Shown in pieces: positions 1-10,334 of a stretch of DNA of 64,000 bases. The notes below the pieces were generated by a model. The model did not search any database. It was not told the DNA's origin and saw only the letters and a list, made by a program, of their open reading frames with translations. Origin of the DNA: Ligula intestinalis (taxonomy: Eukaryota > Platyhelminthes > Cestoda > Diphyllobothriidea > Diphyllobothriidae). The stretch covers positions 34,007,767 to 34,071,766 of the forward strand of contig JAYGXS010000001.1 of the NCBI GenBank assembly GCA_036362985.1. The letters are read 5' to 3'. The translations under genes and the position numbers were made by a program. Each line of letters begins with the position of its first letter. Positions within the stretch are counted from its first letter, which is position 1.

Positions 1-2095
1 TCGTTCCACATAGAGTTCTTAACTTCCAGTAATCCAAATTGCGTGCCGGCCGTTATATGCTTTAGGAGTGTTCTCCAACACGCTCATCGCTTAAATGTAT
101 ATTTATATTTACCATCCGAAGCGATCTATCCGTCAGTTACGACGACTCCACTTCTTCACCAATCCTTGGTTTCCTCTTTACCAACTTACCCGAGCGTCAA
201 CAACTACTAAAGCAGGAGCTCCAAAGCTATAAGAAAAATGCGGCCGCGGTGAGACTTCTGAATAGTATAAAACTAGGAGATATTATATAGAAAACGCAAC
301 TTGACGCTTTGCCTTACAATGGCAGGCTTGCAATATGTGGTTGGCAGACTGTTAACATAGTTCGTAAACAAACTAATAATAAATTCAGTCGAACCGCACC
401 AGCTATTCTCGGGGCTAACCTTCAAAGGTAACGGTTAATGCATTGTTTGTTTGGCATAGTGGTAAAATTAATGCCAGATCAAAAATGTTAATCATTGGGT
501 CAGTTAATTGCTTCCTTCGAAATCAATACCATCAAACACAAATGACTGTCACCAGGTTGCGGGGGCGACATGCGAAGAAGAGATCGCATCTCATCCCCGC
601 ACCTTGGTGACAGTTGTCTACTCTGCACACGTGACAGTGATCTTCACTCCGCGTGCTAGGCGAATGATCACTACTCACAACCCAGCCTATTTCCCCTCTC
701 GCCAGTCAGGTGACCTCTACATGCTGATCGTGCCATACAGGTTGTGGAAAAAACGATGTTTTACTCATTAGACATTTCTAAACCCCTCCACCTCTCCTAT
801 TTTCATTATCACTGCAGGCCCTATGATAAATTACCGAAAAATGTTTGCCAAATAGACGCTTCGTGTGAACCATGGGAATATTTACTCTGTGTGTTTGCTG
901 AATAGTTTTGCCGTAAGTTATCACACTGGCCTTCGAAATGACACTCTAGTGAAACGTCCAAAATCAAAAGGTTGAGAACAAAAGCTATCATGGCTCCATT
1001 TTTCAACAGCAGGAATTTTTCAGAAACTAGTTGGGTCCTGGCTAGGTTATAAGCTCTCTAATTACCCGAACACAACTTTTCCGATGGAAACCTACTAGAA
1101 ATTTGCTTCATACGAAAGGCTTCTTAATGAAGTAAGAAACTTGCTCCCGACCGTTCAAGCTTTTTATGAGCTGCAAATGACTGAATTACCATAATTTGAA
1201 TTGGAAAAACCAATTTAGTGACTTCAGTTTGTGTAGGTGCAGTCGTGACTACGCCTAATAGAAACGTCAAAGGTTGAATTTTTTATGCGAGCTTCCTCCC
1301 CGGTAAAAGACAGGAAGGTCAACGTCCAGACCTCTAACACTAACTGTGGCCCAAGTCATAACTAAAACCCCAGTTTTAATACCAACCCAACCGTTATACC
1401 CAACCTTTCCCTTACCTTATGCTCACAGTCATTTGTATTGCGGGTAGTCCTAGGTCCTGCTGGGAAGCTACACACTACGCAACAAAGTTCGCTAAATTTT
1501 GCTAGTATCAAAATCACAAAGATGGTTTAAAAATAACTCCTACTTTTGTTCCGCCTCCCTACCTAGAGCGTCGCGGTTATGCATTTTCTTCCGGTTTGCA
1601 GATCCGATACGCTCATCTCCATTACCAGATTATTTTTAGTTCCTGACAATCAGTATTACTTAGTCTTGTTGTGTTCCTTCGGAGAAAAAGTGTCAGCTTC
1701 TTTGAAGAAACCTCAGGGTCCTGGAGATCCTTTATTGGCTATTGCGCTTTAAAGAGTGTGGACGTAGCCGCATACTGTTTTAGAACCCAATGATTGCGAA
1801 CGCCGGCTACCGTCGATCGTGCGTACGTGCGATTTGTTCCCTACAGCGAGCGGCCGTCGATGTGGAGTTTTACTCTTAGACTTAAGCCTGCAGAAGAAGC
1901 AAGCTCACATTGGTTACGTCGGCACCCTCTGCTTCGGGATATTTACTTCAAAGTTCTTGTCATCCTCTGTCGACAGTCCCTAAATAACGGATTCCTTTTT
2001 GTTTGGCCACATTTACGCCTAGATACATGGGTAAGTGAGACTAACAGTTTCACGAAACTGTTGCTAGCCTTTGTTTAGCTGCATTATTTCATCAA
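1..2095. other. Flanking sequence without a recognisable gene
   Basis: Short open frames occur (for example 508-771 and 1794-2078 on the + strand), but none shows a domain, a composition bias or support from a neighbour. I read them as chance. The only structure I see is a CCTAAC/CCAACC-like track at about 1312-1420, listed separately. Confidence 0.5.
1312..1420 (-). repeat. Degenerate TTAGG/GGTTAG-like track
   Basis: Read on the minus strand, this stretch repeats loose variants of GGTTGGG, GGTTAG and TTAGTGTTAG without exact periodicity. Similar degenerate tracks occur on the + strand at 21655-21780, 22548-22690 and 61060-61215, two of them next to a shared AATATTGACCC motif. This looks like part of a dispersed repeat or an old interstitial telomere-like sequence. 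The units are too degenerate to call a true telomeric array. Confidence 0.4.
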
Positions 2096-2114
2096 CCGTC
2101 GGACGAAAAATGAA

Positions 2115-2591
2115 CACAGTGGACTTCACGCAAGCGATACTCGAAAATAAAGAATAGCCGAGCATGCAGCGGCGGTGAGGAAGAAAGACGTCAACTCCCA
2201 GATTGCAGCTCACTCGACGGGATCCGGCCATATTTTCAAGTTTGACGAGGCCGAGATCCTCGCAAGAGGTGACAACCGCGTGAGCCGCGAGCTGCTCGAG
2301 TCATGGTTCGCAGGCCCCCAATCCATCAACAAGCCCAACGATTTGGCGTTCCCATACAATGTACTGAAAAATTTCCTGAGCGAGAGAATCAGTCACGTGG
2401 GAAGGACGGGGCGCGACGACAACTCTGACGACAGCGGGCATAATTGTCGCGCAATTATCAAGCCTGTTTCTGAAGCGGACAAGAACGCTGTGGTAATCAA
2501 TGAGCCATCACCGCACCAATTAAGACCTCAAGCGGTGGCTAAAGGAACTGACAATTATAGTACGCATGCGGGTGACCGCTGCAGACTATAA
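2115..2591 (+). pseudogene. Decayed GIY-YIG endonuclease tail of a retroelement (family 2)
   Basis: The translated frame contains RIAEHAAAVRKKD, then SQIAAHSTGSGH, FKFDEAEILARGDNR and SRELLESWFAGPQSINK. This is the C-terminal half of the GIY-YIG nuclease domain attached to flatworm-type Penelope-like reverse transcriptases: an R..EH helix, an AAH...GH pair and an E-L-L-E-S-W block. An in-frame TAA at 2148-2150 and the absence of the N-terminal GIY/YIG motifs show it is dead and 5' truncated. A hairpin with a GAAAC core, probably its ribozyme tail, lies about 70 bases downstream. A second copy of this family is on the minus strand at 10046-10330. Assignment to the family is from residue patterns recognised by eye. 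Confidence 0.7.
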
Positions 2592-2648
2592 ATACCGTGT
2601 AATATGTGCATGTATCACCCTATCTACGCATGTCTCACACTGTTTTTC

Positions 2649-2702
2649 TATTACCCATGATTTAGGATTCCCGAGGGAATCCGAAACGTCAGGATAATAA
2701 AC
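2649..2702 (+). ncRNA. Degraded hammerhead-ribozyme-like tail of the family-2 element
   Basis: A 7-bp stem (GGATTCC at 2665-2671 with GGAATCC at 2676-2682, loop CGAG) is followed directly by GAAACGTC (2683-2690). That order, stem II then GAAA then a GTC cleavage triplet, is the hammerhead layout. The upstream CTGANGA box is damaged, reading ATGATTTA at 2657-2664. The flanks TATTACC and GGATAATA could form a partial stem I. I read it as a decayed ribozyme and do not expect it to be active. The downstream sequence to about 2750 matches the tail at 9450-9505. Confidence 0.45.
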
Positions 2703-2719
2703 CTCTTGTTCCAGTGATC

Positions 2720-3107
2720 GCTTCTTCCTCCGAACTGCTTCCTGGAACTCGGATATTCCCCTCTATTGACTATGTTTAATAACCCTTTCATAGTCTCTAC
2801 AGCCAACACTAAATAGGTAGGGAAGATATAGAGAAGATTTTTAAGCTAAAACAAATCCAAATCATTGGTCTACAGTCCGGAGTTTTTTTACCGAATAGTT
2901 AGGTTTTAAAAGTAATCCTTTTGGAGACTTTTATATTTACCCTTTATTATTTAATCAATCGGTTTCTGAAACCTGAAGAATAGCACATTTAAGAATGAAA
3001 ACAAATTTATGCCGAAGACACTTAGTTGCCGTGGATTCGACTAATGATATTAGAAGATGAATCTGCTAAAGTCCTTCCATTGAACTCCTGCGTTCTAGCA
3101 AGAATAA
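2720..3107. other. AT-rich spacer
   Basis: Beyond the end of the family-2 tail I see only AT-rich sequence with no coding signal before Penelope-like copy A begins. Confidence 0.4.
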
Positions 3108-4637
3108 GTGAAGTCATCTGATCCTAAAAACCGTTTCTTGGCGAACGTTCCCGGTTGCTGTCTTTTCTTTTTTCCATGTAACAAGAGAATTGAGTCGTTG
3201 CTAAATAGGAACCCAGAAGCAACCGCTCTCCGATTGAGACGTGTGATTAGGGACGTGATTAGGGACACGAACTACCGGATAGGTATACCCGTGAAAACCC
3301 TGAAAGAACTACTTACGAGATGTACCCAAAATGTGCAATTTCTCTGCAATGGTCGATTTTACAGACAGATAGATGGTGTGGCAATGCGCTCACCACTTGG
3401 CCCGTTTCTCGCAAATGTCTTTATGGGCAAGATCGAGAAAACGTGTCTAAGGGACACTATCAATGACCTTGCGTTTTACGGTCGATATGTTGATGACACC
3501 TTCTGTTTGACCGACTATAACGCAGACACTGACGCTCTGGTCGCGAAGTTTAACAACGCGCACCCATCTCTCAAATTTACTGCAGAGACAGAGGAAAACG
3601 ATGAAATTTCGTTTCTTGATGTCCTTCTGCGAAGGCAAGATGATGGATCGATCCTGCGTAGAGTCTTTCGAAAGAAAACCTGGACGGGACAATACACCAA
3701 CTTTAACAGTTTTGTCCCTCTAAATATAAAACGAAATGTAGTCCAGGGACTAGCAGTTAGAGTACGAAAGATCTGTTCTCCCGAAACTGTGGAAACAGAG
3801 CTCCAACAGCTGCAGCAGATACTTATCGAAAATGGATACCCGGAGAGGTTCATCCTCAGGAATATTGGCGAGTGAGCCAAAAAGCCTTATACCTTAACAG
3901 CAGAAAAGAAAGACGTTTTCATAAGACTGCCTTTCTCGGGCGATGCAGCAAGCGAGCTGGTCAGACGGCGTCTAAGAACCGCAATCGCTAGCGCTTTCCC
4001 CGCGGCGAACTTACGGGTGTTCTTCACGAACCCTCCCCTCCTACGATTAGGAGGAAAAGACCGACTCCCGTTGAAGGCCACATCCCTGAGTATTTACTCT
4101 TTCACTTGCTCCTGCGGAGCAAGATACATAGGCCAGACAACGAGGCGCCTGGAAAAAAGGGTACGTGAGCATATATCGGCCTGGTTAAGTAAAGGTGAAA
4201 CTAGATCGACTTCGAGTTCTATTCTCGCACATCTCGTCGATGCGAATCATCGAGTCGATACTAACAAAGCCTTTCAGGTTGTCTACCGGACACCAGCCAA
4301 CTTTTCCAAGGGCCTACGCCAAAGGGTGCTTGCAACAGCCAAAGCAGTAGCTATACGGCTAGAGAATCCGGTGCTGTGTTGTCAGAAGAAACTGACAGAA
4401 GCCCTTTCACTTCCGTGGCCGACCCCGACGCCAGGTGACGATCGCACTTTGCTCCCACGCCCCAGTGACAGTAGTTCGCTGTGCGCAAATAGCAGCAATT
4501 ATCCCCCCATGCATCTGCCCGCTGATAAACCCCACAACCTAACCCAATTACCCCCTGCCCCTACCCCTCCTCCCCCCCTCCGGACGCACAAACCTCTAAA
4601 CGCCGACCTCGCCATGCGGGCGACGCGTAAACGATGA
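3108..4637 (+). pseudogene. Penelope-like element copy A: reverse transcriptase plus GIY-YIG endonuclease, one in-frame TGA
   Basis: One reading frame runs from 3108 to 4637 with a single internal stop, TGA at 3873-3875. The first 255 residues are reverse transcriptase: RQIDGVAMRSPLGP at about 86-99, the catalytic YVDD at 127-130, EISFLDVLL at about 166-174 and a WTGQY block soon after. The fingers region expected upstream is missing, so the copy is 5' truncated. After the stop the frame continues through a linker into the endonuclease: SFTCSCGARYIGQT (a CxC pair plus the YIG half of GIY-YIG), KRVREH and SSILAHLVDANHRVD. The TGA falls where CGA would fit, suggesting a CpG deamination. A 12-bp tandem duplication (3243-3266) gives VIRDVIRD. 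In Penelope-like elements these two activities drive target-primed insertion. A hammerhead motif follows at 4704. The copy is probably no longer mobile. Confidence 0.88.
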
Positions 4638-4703
4638 AATGTAATTAGACTACACTATTTAACCCTGTCCATCTGTATAGTTTTAATTACCTTGCAAATG
4701 TTC

Positions 4704-4741
4704 TGGCCTGACGATGATTTGCTGAAAACATATGTTTGCCA
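4704..4741 (+). ncRNA. Hammerhead ribozyme motif, PLE copy A tail
   Basis: The core reads CTGACGA (4708-4714), a 9-base stem-II region, GAA (4724-4726), then the palindrome AACATATGTT (4727-4736) as stem III and T4737 at the cleavage position. Stem I pairs TGGC (4704-4707) with GCCA (4738-4741). Stem II is weak: only one of its two possible base pairs is intact. Penelope-like elements are known to carry minimal type I hammerheads in their terminal repeats, and this sits about 70 bases after the endonuclease stop, as expected. Confidence 0.65.
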
Positions 4742-4759
4742 ATCTTGACTTCCCGATTG

Positions 4760-5060
4760 AGTGATCCGATCTTGTGCGCGCAAAATAACCTACTGCATTC
4801 TCAGAGTTTGGCACAACCAACGTTCACATAACTGCCTGCAATTTTTCGTGCTTTTCCTCTCCCTCTGCTCTCTACCTACGCCGCGTAACCAGCTGCCTAT
4901 TATCAACCACCAATCCCCCTCCCCCATTCCCATGATTAATGATGAACGTACTTGCCCGCATGCTAACCTTTTACCCACTTCCCATATAAATGTGATGGCC
5001 CGATTAGAAGTTATTAAAAGCCTACGTATGCTTACCAACTACTCTTCCGAGTTCTCAGAT
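4760..5060 (+). repeat. Second Penelope-like 3' tail with a decayed hammerhead
   Basis: A C-rich run (4905-4975) followed by CCCATATAAATGTGATGG and a hammerhead-like block at about 4995-5037 repeats the layout of PLE tails. The core is damaged (CCGATTA for CTGATGA, AAAA for GAAA), but the stem-III loop segment TACGTATGCT is kept. The block aligns with the minus-strand motif at 59803-59846, which shares CATATAAATGTG upstream. It is in the same orientation as, and about 290 bases after, the copy A motif. This suggests a tandem terminal repeat or a second truncated insertion. Part of the segment (about 4790-4872, minus strand) also resembles 6540-6622. Confidence 0.45.
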
Positions 5061-5101
5061 TGGAATTTTAAATAGAAGATTGTTGGAACCCACAGGAGAC
5101 C

Positions 5102-5350
5102 CTATCTGTTGCCTCTAAAAGCCAAGACGCATTTTCCAGGAGGCAGTTCAGAAGAATGAGACACAATCACTGAAACAACCCGCTTAATCGTCTCATCTGT
5201 TCCTGTCTTTGATGATGGGTTCGGGTGAGAAGCTGAAGCAGCAGGTGATTCAGCGTCTTGTGCCGGCGACGGCAACTCATCCTCCCAAACGTCAGATAAT
5301 TCAGAAAAGACAGGCGGCGAGCGCACGTAAGCTTTTGGTAAATTCCCATG
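5102..5350 (-). other. Orphan open frame of about 80 codons, Ser/Pro/acidic composition
   Basis: On the minus strand an open frame ends at 5102 and is open back to a TAA near 5365. Its protein is rich in Ser, Pro, Asp and Glu, with stretches such as FSELSDVWEDELPSPAQ and KTGTDETIKRVVSVIVSHS. The composition is less random than that of neighbouring frames, so it could be an exon or a piece of an unrecognised repeat. I see no domain and no clear start or splice context. Confidence 0.2.
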
Positions 5351-5477
5351 GGAACAGTAAAATTACATGGGAGCGGGGTGCAAGTTGAAACATTTTTGTT
5401 TTTTCATACAGGAGAATCGTGGGAAGGGTCGATAAACGAAGGTTAGTTACGTGTGAGTTGGTGGAGTCAGTCTAGTG

Positions 5478-6495
5478 CCGGGGTCGACGACCTATGGCTC
5501 GCGAGCCAGGTCTGGCTCTTTTATGATTTCGTAGTGCTCTTTCGGATAAAATTAGAATCAAAACTTCAGATTTTGTGATTTTGGTTCCTCCGATGAAATT
5601 CCGCTGCCTCCGAGACGCGTATTAGAATCAATTTAATCTCTGGCGTTTCACCGCCCATAGGTTTGACCTAGCAGTTGTTTCAATGTTTCCTTTCCGGCTA
5701 GCCGACAGCAGCTGCTTCCCTTTTCTCCTGCATCCCAACGGCCGCGACAAGCTGGCTTAACAACAGACACTACTGAAGCACGACAGCCCCTAGACTTGAC
5801 CTAAGCTTAGTCAAGGTCACGCTATCAAGGCTATCTTACGCCCATAGGCCAGCCTGCCTTGTTACCTATAGTCCCTTGTCTTTATGTCCCCCAGACGGAC
5901 GCACTTATCACACGCAAGCGAACAGTCCATTCGCGGATTTTTGCCCTGCGTGCTAATTAATCGCTCCTGACACCTGACGGCTTTCTTTCATCAGACGGAA
6001 TACTCTTAGTGTAGTGGTTATAGTAGATCGCACATCCTTGACCGCCACGCACAGACGCTGTCCCTCTCTCTCTCATATGCCCAAAGTTAATCCGTGCAAC
6101 AAAGAAGATGGCGAAAAGAAAAAGGGATGACGAGTATCGTACGTTTCAGGACGAATGGGACGTATCGATCTAGGTATGCATGCGAGCAGTCATTATCATA
6201 TCTTAAATACAACAAGTCCACCCTACGATCAGGTCAAACGGATGAAAGCCTCAACACTTGCATGACGCTTAACTTCACCAGCTACCAACCAGCCAGCAGC
6301 GAATGCATGCAGCACCAGAAGTCACATAAACAATGCGTACTATAAGGAAATCATTTAAAAGAATACATCAAGAGGCTTATTATACTCACATTTAATTGAG
6401 TTTGATCTTAAACTATATTATATGGCTCTTATTGAAATATATTTCCAAATATTTGCTTTCTTGGCTCTCTGAAACAAAAAGTTTGCTGACTCCTG
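5478..6495. mobile_element. Non-autonomous hAT-like DNA transposon, 1018 bp
   Basis: The left end reads CCGGGGTCGACGACC followed by GGCTCGCGAGCC. The right end, read on the minus strand, begins CAGGAGTCAGCAAAC followed by CAGAGAGCC. These match the CAGGGGTCRGCAA-type terminal inverted repeats of hAT elements (established pattern). The flanks are an imperfect 8-bp target duplication, GTCTAGTG (5470-5477) and GTCTAGGG (6496-6503), 7 of 8 identical, the length expected for hAT. No transposase-like open frame lies inside, so it is a non-autonomous or internally deleted copy. Confidence 0.8.
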
Positions 6496-6503
6496 GTCTA
6501 GGG

Positions 6504-8755
6504 GGACGGAGGACGGAGGATGGAGAAGGGAGACAAAGAGAGAGAGAGCGTTGACAAGTGCAGACAGCTAAGCGACGGTTGGCCATGCCAGGCGCGGAAC
6601 TTGCAGGAGGTTCTTCTGTGCCTATTCTCACCACAAATACTGCCCATAGTAAGGACAGCCTCATGCAACTTGCTTGAAGAGTTTATGCATATTCCAGGCC
6701 TCTTCTCATTAAGAACAGTAAAGTATTTGTACGCCTTACTTGTGCAATGGAACAACGCATTGGTTCCTGTTCGAGCTAACTTCCTCTGGTGTAGTTCTCG
6801 TATTAACTAGATCCCATTTAAACTCCAAAAGCGTTATTACTGGAGCAGATTGGGGGTAGCATTGCCTTCAGACTGATATTACGTTCTCGTAGAATGCTGC
6901 AACGACATTATAATTTCATAAGATAACTTAATGAGGCATAATTTGTTTTCGAATTTAAGCTTGTAAATAATAAAAAGAGAATTATTTTCATATACATATA
7001 TAGCGGGAACTTACTAAGCAATGCGCGCAGTCTCCCTAGAAGACGTGTTAGGGCTAACTTCTTAGAAAGCTTTGCGTATTTGCTCTGCACTTCATTGCCA
7101 TATACACAAAAATAGAAACCTGTTTAGCCAGAGAAAGTGCCAGTGTAGTATAACATTGCAGTTAAATTGACATTTTAAGTCGCAAATTTAAACGGAAACT
7201 GAAATACCAAGTGGAATACATTGAAAATATTATGCAACTTAAAATGCAAACCTTTTAAATCAGATGACACTGTTGGATCAAACCAATATAGACAGGAGTA
7301 GTCATTTAGTCGGTTGGCGCAGTAGGATAGGTAATCCTGCTCGAAGTGTCCGCTAAGGAGAAACTCGAAAACGCTGACATTTAGGTTAATGGGGATGAAT
7401 ACAGCCTCTGTATCATAGGCTTGGCCAGCGGAGCTCGCCTTTCCCCGTGCACCTCCACGGCCCATCCAGCACAAGTCACTAAAACTTCAACTGATCTATC
7501 CTCTCCGTAAGGTCTAAATCTTCACATGCTATGCCGTCACAAACGCAGTCCATGCCTCCTTGTCCATGAAGTCAGGTGGACGACGCTGGCCAATCAGAAT
7601 TAACTGCCCATCGTTGACCAACCAATTCAGACAGTATCGTTTTCAGCTCTCATTGGTCTAGCCGTTGGTTGGTTTTCATGTCGGTTTTCCTTTGCGAAAG
7701 CTAGTGACATACACCGATCACAGCTAGCAGGGTCGATATTTTCTGGAGGCAGTGACCTGTCAACTTTCCGAAAGGAATCCGCGTGATCGAGGAGACGAGA
7801 AACGGTACGCTACTGTGGTACTCTAATAGGACGCTATTTGAAAGATGACGACAATGACCTGGAAACGAAAATGGACAATAAAAAAATGTCAATACTTACT
7901 TGGAATTTGGCATGCCAGCAACTAATTTGGTATACTGTTAATGAATATGGTGACTTTTTAGGCCAACGCATAAAAACCCTTGATTAATGAACTGATTATA
8001 TTTTTTACATCCATTCCACGGATTGCACAATAAAAATCCTCAGTTAAAATCTCTGATTTTCAAATGGGAACCGAAATAGGATTTTCCTCATAAAATCGAT
8101 TTTTAATGAAAAATAATATTTTTACAGTAAATTATTCACTTTACTTATCGTTTATGACATGCAAACAGCATAATGTAATAATAAAAATATGACAGGTCTG
8201 CGGCTAAAATATATTTTCTGGCTACTGGCTTACTTCAATGGGCCGATTATATATACTATAGTTACTCTGAAGCTTAGAGTGTTTAGATTCAAGAGAGAAT
8301 AGAAATGGAGACTAATCACGTCAACTCAAAAGGCCCTAATGAAAGATCCTTATGGGAAAAAAACATGCTTATGGATAGTAGAATAGGAGACCATTAGATA
8401 ACTGCCCTCGAACATTGAATGGATGCATTGTTGATGGAAATGCTATTCGATGGCATATTATTCCGGAAGGCCAGGGCATAAGAGGGTGCAATCGCTGTAA
8501 CAATGCATCTATTGGTCTGATCTTTTACATTTCCGTTCGAAACTGTCAGCATAGGCAGTCACAGTCACAACCCACTTGCATAAGGGCGCAATTCTGGCGT
8601 GTTGAGACACAGTACAGTAAAACGAAAGTTAATTTGCTGAATTATAATATTTTTGGTTGGTAATAAGAGCGAATTGCTACCCGCACAACATTTTTAACTG
8701 GTGCATACGACAGCGACACAAACTACCAAATCCAACCAGCCCTACATTTTACGAG
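6504..8755. other. Spacer with GA-rich start, no gene recognised
   Basis: It opens with a GGAGGACGGAGG and AGAGAGAG tract. The segment 6540-6622 resembles the minus strand of about 4790-4872 (shared pattern GCAG.CAG.....GTTGG...TGCCA), so it belongs to a dispersed repeat. The rest is AT-rich. The open frames on 6908-7474 and 7701-7892 (minus strand) show no recognisable domain. Confidence 0.4.
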
Positions 8756-9289
8756 CTCGTCCGTAAGTGAAACATGTCATGGAAGCCATCAGCTAGTTCT
8801 TGGGTCCATTTGAATGTGAGGTTATGCGCAGGCTGGAGGCAACCACCAGTCGTCACGACAGAAGACGTTTGCAATCGTTTACCGGATATAGTGCAGTTGT
8901 GGACAAACGAATACGTGGAAGAATCTGGGTTTATACTCCGGAGGCAAATCACGTAGCAGCAGTGAGGAGGCATGAGGCTGCGGCTAACTCATATTTTCAA
9001 TTTTCACGCGGCCTTACTCCTGGTCAGAGGTGAAAAACACGTAGGTCTTGGGCTGCTCAAGTCATAATTGGCAAGCACAATGACCTATCGTTCCCTTATT
9101 CTGAGCTGGGATGTTGCCTCTGCATCGAAATCAGTTATCGGGAAGAGTGTGGGAGACCAGCCTTCTCCTAGTGACAGCAAGCCAAACTGACGAGTAAATT
9201 GAGCAAGTAAGCATTCAGCACGGATGAGCAGATCATGAGAAGTAAAGACTTGGACGTAGGTTGCCAAACCATAATTGTGTCAACTAAAA
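8756..9289. other. Unresolved, somewhat GC-richer stretch before a family-2 tail
   Basis: Overlapping short frames exist on both strands. One minus-strand frame contains FKWTQELADGFHDMF, which faintly recalls the segment before the FLD motif of Penelope-like reverse transcriptases. Nothing else confirms it. I call no gene here. Confidence 0.25.
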
Positions 9290-9510
9290 CTCCCAGTGGT
9301 GATTGCAAAGCCTGCTAATTATAGTATTCATGTGGTCACATAATAACTACGGGCTATAATTCCTGCGCCTCTTGTGCCCTTACGACCCTTATCTGCAAAA
9401 GTCTTTGACGATGCGTTCGAGTGAGAAAACGAGACGTTCCGCCAATCGAGATCTCGTTCTACCGATTGCATCTCCTCCTTGTGAACTGCTTCCTGGAACC
9501 CACCTTTTTG
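9290..9510 (+). repeat. Family-2 retroelement 3' tail with degraded ribozyme
   Basis: The sequence from about 9450 (ATCTCGTTCTACCGATTGCATC, then GAACTGCTTCCTGGAAC) aligns with 2702-2750 after the family-2 copy. Upstream, TTGACGATGCG and AGAAAACGAGACG (about 9405-9438) are in the positions of the hammerhead CTGANGA and GAAACGTC boxes, but both are mutated. The segment around 9320-9360 (AATTATAGTATTCATGTGGTCAC) resembles the region before the family-2 ribozymes at 2550 and 9890. Confidence 0.5.
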
Positions 9511-9639
9511 TTTCTATCGGTAAAGCTGGCATCCCTACAACGGTCAACACAGTATAGGCGAATGACCATTTTTGGGATAAGATGAATGGCGGAGGTTGTG
9601 GTGGAAGGTTTAAACTCAGGCTGAAATCTCATCAGTCCC

Positions 9640-9770
9640 TTTTGTCTAATCCGTCCACCAGTCTCTTTGATGCTGTCTTAATACCGGGCCCAGGTGGGAG
9701 AGCAGGTTAGATTTCAGTAGATACTGTGGTTGTCTACTATGCTGATTGAAGCGAAGAGTCGAGTTAGAGG
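9640..9770 (+). repeat. Dispersed repeat shared with 25225-25340
   Basis: Both loci share, in order, GTCT..TTGA, ACCGG.C.CAGGTGGG.GAGAG and ACTG.GGTTG followed by GCTG. They are diverged copies in the same orientation. The repeat class is not identified. The longer copy at 25050-25600 has no terminal repeats that I can see. Confidence 0.45.
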
Positions 9771-9780
9771 CAGCAGTCTC

Positions 9781-9834
9781 GTAGTAGAAGATGCAATCGC
9801 TGGAGCAGGAGATATATTGGCCTTACGTGTCTCA
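9781..9834 (-). repeat. Family-2 3' tail on the minus strand, running into an assembly gap
   Basis: Read on the minus strand, CTCCTGCTCCAGCGATTGCATC ends here, matching the CTCGTTCTACCGATTGCATC tail at 9450 and the CTTGTTCCAGTGATCGCTTC tail at 2702. This places the 3' end of the minus-strand family-2 copy (10046-10330) at about 9781. The ribozyme core expected next to it falls in or beside the N run at 9835-9844. Confidence 0.5.
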
Positions 9835-9844
9835 NNNNNNNNNN
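9835..9844. other. Assembly gap (10 N)
   Basis: There are ten undefined bases between two parts of a family-2 element. The true length is unknown, and repeats often cause such gaps. Confidence 0.99.
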
Positions 9845-10045
9845 GGTAGAAGCCTAAGGTGCGCAATATATGTAGTGCGAAGTGGTCACATGACCACTTA
9901 TGTACTATAATCAGCAGCCTTCACAATCACCACTGGAGGTCGTAATTGATGCAAGAAGGGCTTTGCAGTCCGCGTCTTACTCGTCAATTGCCGCAAATTC
10001 ATCATCCGTGTTGGATATTGACGTGCTAATTACGTGGCAATTTAG

Positions 10046-10330
10046 CTAAATACCACTAGAAGCGTTGGTTACCCGCACCTCCCCCCCACCCACGTAACTG
10101 ATTCCGATGCCCAGACAAAGTCTTAGTACGAAATATGGCAACAGTAAGTAATTGCGCTTTCTGATGGACTGTGAGCCTGAGAACCGTGACTCTAGCAGCT
10201 CGCGGCTGTCACCTTTTGCGAGGATTTCAGCCTCGTGAAACTTTAAAATATCACCAATTCCTGTATATTGAGCTGCAACTTGACAGCTGGTCTCTTTCCT
10301 ACTCACCGCTGCTGCACGCTCTACTATTAG
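10046..10330 (-). pseudogene. Decayed GIY-YIG endonuclease tail, family-2 copy on the minus strand
   Basis: The minus-strand frame contains ERAAAVSRKE, CQVAAQYTGIGD, LKFHEAEILAKGDSRELLES and SGSQSI, matching the family-2 copy at 2115-2591 residue for residue at many sites (HAAAVRKKD, SQIAAHSTGSGH, FDEAEILARGDNR, LLESWFAGPQSI). A short deletion in GDSRELLE and missing histidines mark it as inactive. Its normal tail lies at 9781-9834. On its 5' side a ribozyme-like block faces the opposite way (10335-10400). Confidence 0.68.
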
Positions 10331-10334
10331 CGTC

